Source: WHTK01 sp963711035 (GTDB lineage: Bacteria; Chloroflexota; Dehalococcoidia; DSTF01; WHTK01). From it: a DNA stretch of 64,000 bases. The first letter of the stretch is position 1. Every line of letters begins with the position of its first letter. This document shows, piece by piece, positions 8,751 through 15,960 of the stretch. The stretch spans positions 310,001 through 374,000 of the forward strand of contig CAVQCN010000001.1 of the NCBI GenBank assembly GCA_963711035.1, in the 5' to 3' direction. The position numbers were made by a program, and so were the translations under genes. The notes below the pieces were generated by a model. It was not told the DNA's origin. It saw only the letters and a program-made list of their open reading frames with translations, and ran no database searches.

Positions 8751-9632
8751 ATGAAACTCGGCGTCGTCTTCCCCCAGACCGAGATCGGCAGCGACCCCGT
8801 CGTCGTGCGCGATTACGCCCAGGCCGTCGAAGGCATGGGCTTCGACCATCTCCTCGCCTTCGAACACGTGCTCGGCGCCCACCCGGAGCGTCCGGAGGGC
8901 TGGAACGCGCGCGCCTACGACTACACTAGCCTCTTCCACGAGCCGATGGTGCTCTACGGCTACCTGGCCGGCCTCACTCAACGCATCGAGCTGGTCACCA
9001 ACGTGCTCATCCTGCCGCAGCGCCAGACGGCGCTCGTCGCCAAGCAGGCCGCGGAGGTCGACGTGCTGAGTGGCGGCCGCCTGCGCCTCGGCGTCGGCCT
9101 GGGCTGGAACTACGTCGAGTACGAAGCCCTGGGCGAGGAGTTCACCACCCGCGGCCGTCGCGTCGCCGAGCAGATCGAACTGATGCGAGCGCTGTGGACC
9201 AACGAGATCGTCGACTTCGAAGGGCGCTGGCACCGCGTCAACCGGGCCGGCATCAAGCCCCTGCCCGTGCAGCGTCCCATCCCCGTCTGGATGGGCGGCG
9301 GCGCCGAGCCCGTGCTCAAGCGCATCGCCCGCTACGCCGACGGCTGGTTCCCGCAGTTCCCGCTGGACGAAAACGCCGCGGGCGTCATCGAACATCTACA
9401 CGACCTCATTCGCGAGGCCGGCCGCAACGTCGATGACGTCGGTATCGAGGGGCGCGTCGATTTCGGCCGCGCCGGCGAAGAAGGCGTCGCGCCGACGCTG
9501 CAGACATGGCAGCGCCTGGGCGCCAGCCACGTCGGCCTGAACACGATGCGAGCTGATCTCGAGAACCCGGGCGAGCACCTCGACGCCGTGCGGCGCTTCA
9601 AGGAAATCGCCGACGATCTCGGCGTCCGCTAG
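8751..9632 (+). CDS. LLM-class (luciferase-like) F420-dependent oxidoreductase
   Basis: 293 residues. ATG at 8751 follows AGGAG by 5 bases. The protein has the bacterial luciferase-like TIM barrel: MKLGVVFPQTEIGSDP at strand 1, YAQAVEGMGFDHLLAFEH, TNVLILPQRQTALVAKQAAEVD, then SGGRLRLGVGLGWNYVEYEALG, the stretch typical of F420-dependent LLM enzymes of the Rv2161c/TIGR03619 group. The length is normal. These enzymes transfer hydride between reduced F420 (or FMN) and varied substrates, which the sequence does not reveal. A second, unrelated LLM enzyme is encoded at 25.3 kb. Confidence 0.9.
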   Translation: MKLGVVFPQTEIGSDPVVVRDYAQAVEGMGFDHLLAFEHVLGAHPERPEGWNARAYDYTSLFHEPMVLYGYLAGLTQRIELVTNVLILPQRQTALVAKQAAEVDVLSGGRLRLGVGLGWNYVEYEALGEEFTTRGRRVAEQIELMRALWTNEIVDFEGRWHRVNRAGIKPLPVQRPIPVWMGGGAEPVLKRIARYADGWFPQFPLDENAAGVIEHLHDLIREAGRNVDDVGIEGRVDFGRAGEEGVAPTLQTWQRLGASHVGLNTMRADLENPGEHLDAVRRFKEIADDLGVR

Positions 9633-9668
9633 CCTGCCGCCGTATGATGGATCGATAAGGGGTGACTT

Positions 9669-9896
9669 ATGGGTAGAGAACAACTGGAAGCGCTGGCCCG
9701 CATCATCGGCGACCAGCTCGGGCAGGGCCCCGGCAACGCCGTCATCGGCTCCTGGACGATCCGCTACGACGGTGAGCGCCAGGTGCTCTACTTCGACAAG
9801 TGCGAGGACGGCTTCTACTGCGGCGAACGGCCTGCCGTCATCGACCTCCAGGGCAACGTCGTCGATCCCGGCGGCCCCATCTTCGAAGAGGCCTGA
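9669..9896 (+). CDS. Small conserved-looking protein of unknown function
   Basis: 75 residues from ATG at 9669, with AAGGGGTGA upstream as ribosome-binding site. It is acidic with no membrane segment; a central run GSWTIRYDGERQVLYFDK followed by EDGFYCGERPAVIDLQG suggests a small antiparallel beta-sheet. There are two cysteines but no metal-binding pair. It lies 5 bases before the next gene, so the two are probably cotranscribed. I do not recognise a family. Confidence 0.65.
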   Translation: MGREQLEALARIIGDQLGQGPGNAVIGSWTIRYDGERQVLYFDKCEDGFYCGERPAVIDLQGNVVDPGGPIFEEA

Positions 9897-9901
9897 TCGC
9901 G

Positions 9902-10693
9902 ATGCAGCCCCAGCGGCTCGCCGAAGCGCTACGCCCGCTGGCGGGCACATCCCGCCTGTTGGTCTACGACGTGCCGGAAGAGGATGCGCCCCGCCGCGCC
10001 GCCCAGACGACGCCGTTCGTACACGGTGGCAAGTCCTGGTGGCGCTTCATCGAGCGGCGCCGTGAGCTGGACACCGGCCAGGCCCTGAACCTGCTCGTCT
10101 CCCTGCGCGGTCTCGGCGTCGAGGAACGGCTGCTGACCGTGAACTGGGGCACTGCCTTCGCCAACGCCTTCCTGCTGGTCGAACCGTTCGACCCCTGGCT
10201 TGACCTGACTACGGAAGAGGGCATCGACGACTTCAGCCGACGCGCCAACGCCACCGGCGCGGACGGCATCGTGCGGCGCGCCTACGCCGACTGGGTGTAC
10301 TGGACCCGCGACGACGCCGGCCAGATCGAGAGCCACAGCGCCAGCCTCGACGTCAGCGACACACGGGCGACGATCTGGGACGCGCTCAACGAGCGCCTGC
10401 CGCGCACCTTCTCCGCCGCCGACTTCCTCTCCTGGCTGACGCTGCTCAACCTGCGCGAGACGGAGCTGTTCAGCGGCGGACGCGAGGTCTATCGCGCCGT
10501 CATTCCCTTCCTCACCCGCCTCGGCCTGCCGGTGCTCTACGACGCCCACATGGTGCTGCAGGCGATGCGCCAGCTGATCAACGCCGGCCTCGCCTCCGCG
10601 CATACAGACGACGGCACCTACTACAACGGCCCGTCCGCCCCTCTCCCCGCCGACCTCCCAGACGAGCGGTTGGCGATGATGACGCTGCGGTAG
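9902..10693 (+). CDS. Protein of unknown function
   Basis: 263 residues from ATG at 9902, closely following the 75-residue gene. It is soluble by eye, with no signal peptide or membrane helix. Notable segments are SRLLVYDVPEEDAPRR, TTPFVHGGKSWWRFIERRRELD, GIDDFSRRANATGADG and a helical C-terminal half ending in an unstructured Pro-rich tail (PSAPLPADLPDERL). No catalytic signature is recognised. Base composition is the same as its neighbours, in contrast to the A+T-richer island that starts at its stop codon. The downstream bases TAGCCATTAGC may be a decayed post-stop element. Confidence 0.65.
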   Translation: MQPQRLAEALRPLAGTSRLLVYDVPEEDAPRRAAQTTPFVHGGKSWWRFIERRRELDTGQALNLLVSLRGLGVEERLLTVNWGTAFANAFLLVEPFDPWLDLTTEEGIDDFSRRANATGADGIVRRAYADWVYWTRDDAGQIESHSASLDVSDTRATIWDALNERLPRTFSAADFLSWLTLLNLRETELFSGGREVYRAVIPFLTRLGLPVLYDAHMVLQAMRQLINAGLASAHTDDGTYYNGPSAPLPADLPDERLAMMTLR

Positions 10694-10696
10694 CCA

Positions 10697-10981
10697 TTAG
10701 CCTACGCGCTGATTACAGATAGGCTGATACTTGATAATGAGCTGGCGTTCCCAGCTCACTTGGTCAAAAGTCATTTCATCTATCCAATGAGTTGGTCCGC
10801 TCCGTTGAATACACGGGATGTCGCCGTTGAGGTGATCCAGCAAGCGGGACCGTATGTCCCCTCTGCCGATATAGATCCAACTGTTCGAGTTGTAGATACC
10901 CTATACACCGAACTGGTTTGGATTCAGCGACTCAACTTGTGTCCGTGTGAAAGGCCTTGGCGTGTTGGAATTGAAAGGCAT
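10697..10981 (-). pseudogene. GIY-YIG nuclease-like small gene interrupted by an amber codon
   Basis: From ATG at 10981 (AGGAG 7 bases upstream) to TAA at 10697-10699 there are 94 sense or nonsense codons. The reading is convincing: GVxGIYNSNSWIYIGRGDI has both the GIY and YIG strands, the following Arg, then RSRLLDHLNGD and the terminal ERQLIIKYQPICNQR with the Glu and Asn typical of small GIY-YIG proteins. Codon 27 (10901-10903) is TAG exactly where Tyr or another residue should precede GIY. One substitution would restore the gene. It lies tail to tail with the 9902 gene and opens the A+T-rich island. Confidence 0.65.
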
Positions 10982-11074
10982 TCGTCCGCTCCTATCGCTA
11001 GCGAGGCTCAAGGTCGACCAATGGTAGCACTGGCCCATCGCGAACGCTTGACTTGAGAGACTCTGTCCAGTCAA

Positions 11075-11564
11075 ATGCCTTTGTCAATGAGAGAGCAGGG
11101 CGGACAGTACGAGTTTGCCATCGACAGCGCCATCGAATCCGGTGAGCTCACAGTCACGGAGTCGATTACTTGGCGAATAGCTGAAGGTCACGTCAAGGCA
11201 TCGGTGAAGGTAGGGCATCCGACGGAAGCCGACTTCACGCTAGAACTTCTGCAAAGTCGTCTACCAGAACGTTTCACGATTCAGCTCTCGTATCGAAGAA
11301 GGCCGGCTCGACGCTACTGCTCCGCTACTCCTCATACACAAGCGGCGGACTGCGAGGAGATGCCAAAAGTTAGGCTCAAGAGCCACCACAAACACCGCTG
11401 GTCCGATCAACAGGGGACGACTGCGCGTACGTACCCACAGACATGACGCAAGGTACACGTGATCGAGGACTCACTTCTACGCATTCTGCGCTGAGTGCGG
11501 TGTTACGTTCCTAGGCGCATGGCATGATCCGCCAATACAACGTGCCTTCGAGGTCCTACGATGA
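11075..11564 (+). pseudogene. Broken first gene of a two-gene module (unknown family, frameshifted)
   Basis: Protein-like sequence runs through changing frames. It starts at 11075 or 11087 with MREQGGQYEFAIDSAIESGE and TEADFTLELLQSRLPERF, then KKAGSTLLLRYSSYTSGG, then HHKHRWSDQQG, then DDCAYVPTDMTQGTRDRGLT, and finally HFYAFCAECGVTFLGAWHDP to a TGA at 11562-11564. That stop overlaps the ATG of the next gene (ATGA), as in an intact operon. Four frame changes make it non-functional as written. The beta-rich pattern with a His-rich middle faintly recalls DUF6978-type proteins; this is a memory-based suggestion of low certainty. Confidence 0.5.
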
Positions 11565-12349
11565 CAGTGGACCGGCTGTGTGAAGAAATGATTCAACAAC
11601 TTGGCGGATTCATCGTCCGGCGCGATGGACTGTGACCCGAGTTCCGCTGGCTACCAAGTGATAACTGACGCCATTTCTATACCCTGATCGGGACAACATT
11701 GAGGTGTTCGTTCGTGAGCTCGATGATGGCCGCGTGCTCATTTCTGATCTTGGCCAGACGATGATGAAGCTGTCCTCCTACGGCTATCATCCCTGGCTCT
11801 AACACACCGCGTAGACGAGCCATGATCTTCCAAATCGTGAGTTCAATGAATGTGCAGTACGAGACGCCGGGCGAAATTGTCGTTGTTACGAACGCAATCG
11901 AAGCGGGCTCCCGAATGTGGGAAGTCATCATGACTATGCAACGCCTCTCAGATCTCGTCTACACCGTTCCGGGCTACACGAAAGCGACCTTTGCCGATGA
12001 GTTTGAAGGTTTCGCAGCTCAACTACCGAATGTCCGGTACGAAAGAAATGTACCCATCACGTTGCCTGAGCATTCCTTCACTGCAGACTTCGTGCTTGAT
12101 CGAACGAAGGTGGTTCAACTCGTTTCGGCGGGTTCACCTGGCTATGCGCAAGAGCGCGTGAACCGTGTCTACACTAATTTCACGGAAATGAATCGTGCCC
12201 GGGATGACCGTCAGAAGTTTGCCGTGATCGATGATCGTGAGCCAGTCATTGACTCTGGACTCAGAGCGCTACTCAGTCACCAAGCCGATCGGGTCCTAAC
12301 TTGGACGCGAAAGTCTGAACTAGAGCGAGTACTTGTGGCTATCGCATAA
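11561..12349 (+). pseudogene. DUF1828-domain protein gene with three frameshifts
   Basis: ATG at 11561 gives MTVDRLCEEMIQQLGGFIVR and then stops at 11633. The next frames continue with SAGYQVITDAI and with PDRDNIEVFVRELDDGRVLI, SDLGQTMMKLSSYG. From about 11800 a long open frame (RAMIFQIVSSMNVQYE onwards, 175 residues from ATG 11822) runs to TAA at 12349. The order of an N-terminal helix, a beta region with D-x-D and 'SDLGQT', and a helical C-terminal domain fits DUF1828/DUF1829 proteins, whose function is unknown. Each change of frame looks like one extra base. The C-terminal half alone would still be translatable. Confidence 0.6.
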
Positions 12350-12390
12350 GCTAACTTCGAGAGCATGACTCTAGTTAGCCTCCGTCCGCC

Positions 12391-13260
12391 TTACGCCTCT
12401 CCCTCTGCCGGGACGTGGGTGCGGCCGCGCAGAAGCTGCGCCACGAGGCCGGCGCGCGGTGAGAGCAGCACGGCGACGACGAACATCGCCGTCGCGGTGA
12501 GGACGATGGTGCCGCCCGCCGCCAGGTCGGAGTGCCACGAGATGTAGAGGCCGCCGACGCCCGCCAGCGCGCCCAGCAGCGGGCTCAGGATCATCATGCG
12601 CCCCATGTCGTCGACCAGCAGTCGCGCCGTGGCGGCCGGCGTCACGAACATGGCCAGCACCAGCACGTTGCCCACCGCTCGCAGCGAGATGACGATCGTC
12701 ATCGTCACGAGCAGCAGCAGCAGCGTCTCGATCCAGAACACCGGCAGGCCCATCGAGAGCGCCATCTCGGGGTCGAACGAGATCAGGAGGAACACGCGGC
12801 GCAGCACGAAGGCGCTGACGAAGGCCAGCCCGCCGACGATGACGCTGAGCCAGATGTCGGTTACGGTCACCGCCAGCACGTCGCCGAACAGGAACGACGT
12901 CAGGTCGCGCGTGTACCCGGTACGCGTGCTGATCAGCACGACGCCCAGGGCGAAGGCGCCTGCGAAGACGACGCCGATCGCCGTGTCCTCCTCGATGCGT
13001 CGCGTCAGCGAAAGGGAGCTGATCGCCAGCGCCGTGAAGATGCCGAAGGCAGCGGCGCCGATGAACAGGTTGATGTCGACCAGGAAGGCGATCACGAGGC
13101 CGGGAAACACGGCGTGGCTCAGCGCGTCGCCGACGAAGGCCATGCCCCGTATGACCACGAACGTGCCCAGGTAACCAGCCACGAGGCCCATGATCGTCAC
13201 CTCGATCAGCGCGTAGCGCATGAACGTGAAGTTGAGCGGGTCCAGCAGCCAGTGCAGCAT
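12391..13260 (-). CDS. Metal (Zn/Mn/Fe) ABC transporter permease, ZnuB/MntB family
   Basis: 289 residues, almost all membrane helices (about eight to nine). The family stretch GTFVVIRGMAFVGDALSHAVFPG near residues 33-55 and the later MALSMGLPVF and VGNVLVLAMFVTPAATARLL segments are diagnostic of the ABC-3 permeases that import zinc, manganese or iron. The ATG overlaps the last base of the ATPase gene's TGA (TGATG), so translation is coupled. No solute-binding protein or Fur/Zur gene is next to it; the binding protein must be elsewhere, or the pair uses one from another locus. Confidence 0.92.
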   Translation of the reverse strand: MLHWLLDPLNFTFMRYALIEVTIMGLVAGYLGTFVVIRGMAFVGDALSHAVFPGLVIAFLVDINLFIGAAAFGIFTALAISSLSLTRRIEEDTAIGVVFAGAFALGVVLISTRTGYTRDLTSFLFGDVLAVTVTDIWLSVIVGGLAFVSAFVLRRVFLLISFDPEMALSMGLPVFWIETLLLLLVTMTIVISLRAVGNVLVLAMFVTPAATARLLVDDMGRMMILSPLLGALAGVGGLYISWHSDLAAGGTIVLTATAMFVVAVLLSPRAGLVAQLLRGRTHVPAEGEA

Positions 13261-14102
13261 CAGTCTCGCCTCGTCTCGTCGGGATGAAGCATTGTCTCGA
13301 CGACGTGATCCACGTGCTCATGCCCGCGCTCGTCGCCGTGCATGATGTGCAGGTGCAGGCCGTACGCGTCGCGCAGCACCTCGGGGGTCAGCACGTCGGC
13401 GGTCGGACCGAAAGCGACGAGGCGCCGGTTCAGGACGCAGAGGTAGTTGCAGTGCGACGCGGCCTGATCGAGGTCATGCGTCGCCATGATCACGGTGCGT
13501 CCCTCCTCACGGAACGAGGCGAGGATCTGCAGGAAGAGCTCCTGGGTCCGAGGGTCGACGCCGTTCATCGGCTCGTCCAGCAGGACGATGCGGCCGTCCT
13601 GAGCCAGCATGCGCGCGAACAGCACGCGCTGCTGCTGGCCGAACGACATCTCGCCGATGGTCGAGTGGCGCCGCTCCGCCAGGCCGACGCGCTCCAGCGC
13701 CGCCGCCGCGATCTCCCTGTCCTGCTTTGAAGGCGCCCGCAGCCAGCCGGTGCGGCGCAGGCGGCCCATGAGCACGACCTCGGACGCGCGTAGCGGCAGG
13801 TTGAGCTCGATCTCGCGCCGCTGCGGCAGGTAGGCAAAGAGGTCCCGCGCGGCCGAGGGCGGCCCGCCAGCCACCTCGATGCTGCCGCTGGCCAACGGCA
13901 GGATGCCAAGCAGGGCGCGCAGCAGCGTGCTCTTTCCGGAGCCGTTGGGCCCGATCAGGCCCACGGTCGGTCCCGCCGGCAGGTCGAAGCTCACGTCCTC
14001 CAGCGCCAGGCGGTCGCCGAGGACGACGCTGACGTTGCGCAGGCGCAGCAGAGGCGTTGCGGTGTCAGTCGATGGCGCAGCGGCAGATGGGCTCACCGTC
14101 AT
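13260..14102 (-). CDS. Metal ABC transporter ATP-binding protein, ZnuC/MntA family
   Basis: 280 residues. Walker A is GPNGSGKST, the Q-loop region is LPQRREIELNLPLRASEVVLMGR, Walker B is GRIVLLDEPMNGVD and the switch region is ATHDLD. The ABC signature reads MSFGQQQRVLFARML, with Phe where most of the family has Gly (LSGGQ). The C-terminus is His-rich (HLHIMHGDERGHEHVDHVVETMLH), a feature common in zinc-handling ATPases and a possible metal sensor. It forms a two-gene operon with the permease. The divergent SCO1664-like gene starts about 75 bases away. Confidence 0.92.
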   Translation of the reverse strand: MTVSPSAAAPSTDTATPLLRLRNVSVVLGDRLALEDVSFDLPAGPTVGLIGPNGSGKSTLLRALLGILPLASGSIEVAGGPPSAARDLFAYLPQRREIELNLPLRASEVVLMGRLRRTGWLRAPSKQDREIAAAALERVGLAERRHSTIGEMSFGQQQRVLFARMLAQDGRIVLLDEPMNGVDPRTQELFLQILASFREEGRTVIMATHDLDQAASHCNYLCVLNRRLVAFGPTADVLTPEVLRDAYGLHLHIMHGDERGHEHVDHVVETMLHPDETRRD

Positions 14103-14160
14103 AATCGATACTTTATCTCAAAATGGCAGCGGGGAGAACCTGTACGGCAGCGCGGCGACT

Positions 14161-14166
14161 TATAAT
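14161..14166 (+). promoter_or_regulatory. Candidate -10 box (TATAAT) of the SCO1664-like gene
   Basis: A perfect TATAAT ends only 10 bases before the ATG at 14177. If used, transcription would start within a few bases of the start codon, giving a leaderless or near-leaderless mRNA, which agrees with the absence of a ribosome-binding site there. No good -35 is seen. Confidence 0.45.
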
Positions 14167-14176
14167 CGACTTCACG

Positions 14177-14950
14177 ATGATGAACTCGGCCCGATACGTG
14201 CGCGGCATGCCCAACCAGGGCTGGCTGCCAGACCGTCCCGACGTCCTCGAGATCCTGGCCACGGCCGAGGCGGTTGACGCCGCCGTCCTCGCCGCCGGCT
14301 CCAACTACGTCTACCTGCTCACGCTGCGCCACCCGGATGCCGGCGACGGCTACGCCATCTACAAGCCCCGCCGCGGCGAGGCGCCGCTCTCCGACTTCCC
14401 GGACGGCACGCTTTACAAGCGCGAGGTCGCTGCCTACCTGATCAGCGAGGCGCTGGGTTGGGACCTGATCCCGCCCACCATCGTCCGCGAAGAGGGCCTC
14501 GGGGGCGGCGTCGGCGCGCTGCAGCTCTTCATCGAGCACGACCCGTCGCAGCACTACTTCACGATCAAGGACGAGCGCCCCAACGAAATGCGCCGTGTCG
14601 CCGCCTTCGACTGGCTGACCAACAACGCGGACCGCAAGGGCGGCCACTGCCTGATCGACAAGAACGGACGCCTCTGGTGCATCGACCAGGGCCTTACTTT
14701 CCATACGGAGGACAAGCTGCGCACCGTGATCTGGGACTTCCAGGGCGAGACAGTACCGGACGAGCTGGCTCAGGATGTCCTGCGCTTCTGCCAGCGGCTC
14801 GAGACGGACCTATCGCTACGCGAGCAGCTGCTCCAGCTCATCGCGCCGTCGGAGCTGGCGCGGCTGTCGCAGCGGGCCCAGGTCATCGCCAGCGGAGGCG
14901 TCTTCCCGCCGCCGCCACCATGGCGCCCGTACCCGTGGCCCATGATCTAG
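14177..14950 (+). CDS. SCO1664-family PI3/PI4-kinase-like protein
   Basis: 257 residues from ATG 14177 (a second ATG follows at once). Kinase-like features are in order: a glycine-poor N-lobe with YLLTLRHPDAGDGYAIYKP, whose Lys is the ATP-lysine candidate, followed by RRGEAPLSDFPDGTLYKREVA; the catalytic loop FDWLTNNADRKGGHCL (Asn-Ala-Asp-Arg-Lys-Gly); and the metal-binding segment LWCIDQGLTFH. These match the SCO1664 family known from Actinobacteria, where it neighbours DUF3090, and from Chloroflexota. The role is unknown; it probably phosphorylates a protein or small molecule. The C-terminus is Pro/Trp-rich. The stop is followed by a post-stop element. Confidence 0.85.
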   Translation: MMNSARYVRGMPNQGWLPDRPDVLEILATAEAVDAAVLAAGSNYVYLLTLRHPDAGDGYAIYKPRRGEAPLSDFPDGTLYKREVAAYLISEALGWDLIPPTIVREEGLGGGVGALQLFIEHDPSQHYFTIKDERPNEMRRVAAFDWLTNNADRKGGHCLIDKNGRLWCIDQGLTFHTEDKLRTVIWDFQGETVPDELAQDVLRFCQRLETDLSLREQLLQLIAPSELARLSQRAQVIASGGVFPPPPPWRPYPWPMI

Positions 14951-14988
14951 CCACTGGCATGGCGCCATACTGCGCGAGAGGTCTTTCC
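14948..14988 (+). repeat. Post-stop hairpin element, copy 2
   Basis: Begins with the TAG stop: TAGCCACTGGCATGGCGCCA, then TACTGCGCGAGAGGTCT. The hairpin core here is GCGC-CATACT-GCGC, so arm bases differ from other copies while pairing is kept. Confidence 0.7.
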
Positions 14989-15152
14989 TAGGCGATCTGC
15001 TTAGGCGCACCGACCGACAGCTGTGCGCTAGACCGACGACCTCTAAGACCTGCGGCTATCAACCTGACGGCTTTATCGACCGAGCGTCGGCCGGTGCCAG
15101 ACGCCTGCCGTTAACTATTCCCCTGGGCGGCGCCGCGGCAGGACGCGAATCC

Positions 15153-15650
15153 CTAGCCCCAGACGCGTCGCAGAGCTTCGCGGCGCACGTCCTCGCGGAC
15201 GCCGGCGATGCGGAAGCCCATATCGCGTACTTGCTGCACGGCCTCGACGACTTCCGTCGCCTTCGCGCCCTTGAGCACCGCGTCGAACTCCTTCGAGACG
15301 TCGACCGCGATCTCGATCGACTCCTCGGCGACCTTGCGGCCGGCCGGCGTCAAACCAACCCAGACGACGCGGCGGTCCTGACGGTCGCGGCTGCGCGTGA
15401 TCAGGTCGCGGTCCTCCAGGCGGTTGAGCAGGCCGCTGACGCTGTGCGTCTCCTGCAGCAGAAGCGCGGCCAGCATGGAGGGCGTAAGGCTCTCCTTGGC
15501 GTAGTAGACGAGAGCAAGGATCCGCTGCTGGGCGACGCTGAGTCTGAGATGGCTCAGGCGCTTCTCGAGGCCCCGCTGCGCGACATTCGCCGCGTCGATC
15601 AGGGTCATCAGGGGCAACGTTTCGGTGCGCACGGTATCTTTGTCGGGCAA
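15153..15650 (-). CDS. MarR-family transcriptional regulator
   Basis: 165 residues from a TTG at 15650, chosen because GGAGGAGAGGG lies just upstream; further upstream the frame stays open but is protein-unlike. The winged-helix core is visible: LRLSVAQQRILALVYYAKE, LTPSMLAALLLQETHSVSGLLNRLEDRDLI, then the wing RSRDRQDRRVVWVGLTPAGRKV. This matches MarR regulators, which bind palindromes and respond to small ligands. It stands alone, transcribed away from purA, and its target is not evident. Confidence 0.85.
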   Translation of the reverse strand: MPDKDTVRTETLPLMTLIDAANVAQRGLEKRLSHLRLSVAQQRILALVYYAKESLTPSMLAALLLQETHSVSGLLNRLEDRDLITRSRDRQDRRVVWVGLTPAGRKVAEESIEIAVDVSKEFDAVLKGAKATEVVEAVQQVRDMGFRIAGVREDVRREALRRVWG

Positions 15651-15883
15651 ACCCTCTCCTCCGATTCGGGCCCGAAGCCGGTCTTCCCCAGTCTGACCGG
15701 CGGGGCGATTCAGGTGCAATCGATGATAGCCCTTGGCTAATCTATGCACAACCTGATGATTATCAATGTGCACATTCCCACTGTGAATCGCGACACACAC
15801 AGATCCGAAGAGACCCGATCAGGTGGGCGCCGACGGACAATCTGACGTCTGCGCGGTCATCCTCTCTGCCTATCTCTTTCTGG

Positions 15884-15889
15884 TATACT
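15884..15889 (+). promoter_or_regulatory. Candidate extended -10 promoter element of purA
   Basis: TATACT preceded by TGG gives an extended -10 (TGGTATACT), about 70 bases before the purA start. A transcript would begin near 15896 and carry a leader of about 65 bases that includes the hairpin at 15938-15953. No clear -35. Confidence 0.45.
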
Positions 15890-15937
15890 CCGTAGCGGCG
15901 CGGAGTTCCCGCCTCCCAAACACGCAGGAAGGAGCAC

Positions 15938-15960
15938 CCCGACGATAGTCGGGTTTATTT
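15938..15960 (+). promoter_or_regulatory. Terminator-like hairpin between the Shine-Dalgarno and start of purA
   Basis: CCCGAC-GATA-GTCGGG is a perfect 6-bp stem with a 4-base loop, followed by TTTATTT and then directly the purA ATG. The purine-rich GGAAGGAG (15928-15934 region) is 26 bases before the ATG, too far for normal initiation unless the hairpin is folded. It may act as an attenuator or bring the ribosome-binding site close to the start codon. Confidence 0.5.

Noticed and set aside
10901..10903. Amber codon as pyrrolysine or programmed read-through
   Set aside because: The surrounding genes are also damaged and nothing suggests Pyl machinery in the window; simple mutation or sequencing error is more likely.
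10760..11056. 98-codon plus-strand open frame in the island
   Set aside because: It is antisense to the GIY-YIG reading and has no ribosome-binding site or family character.
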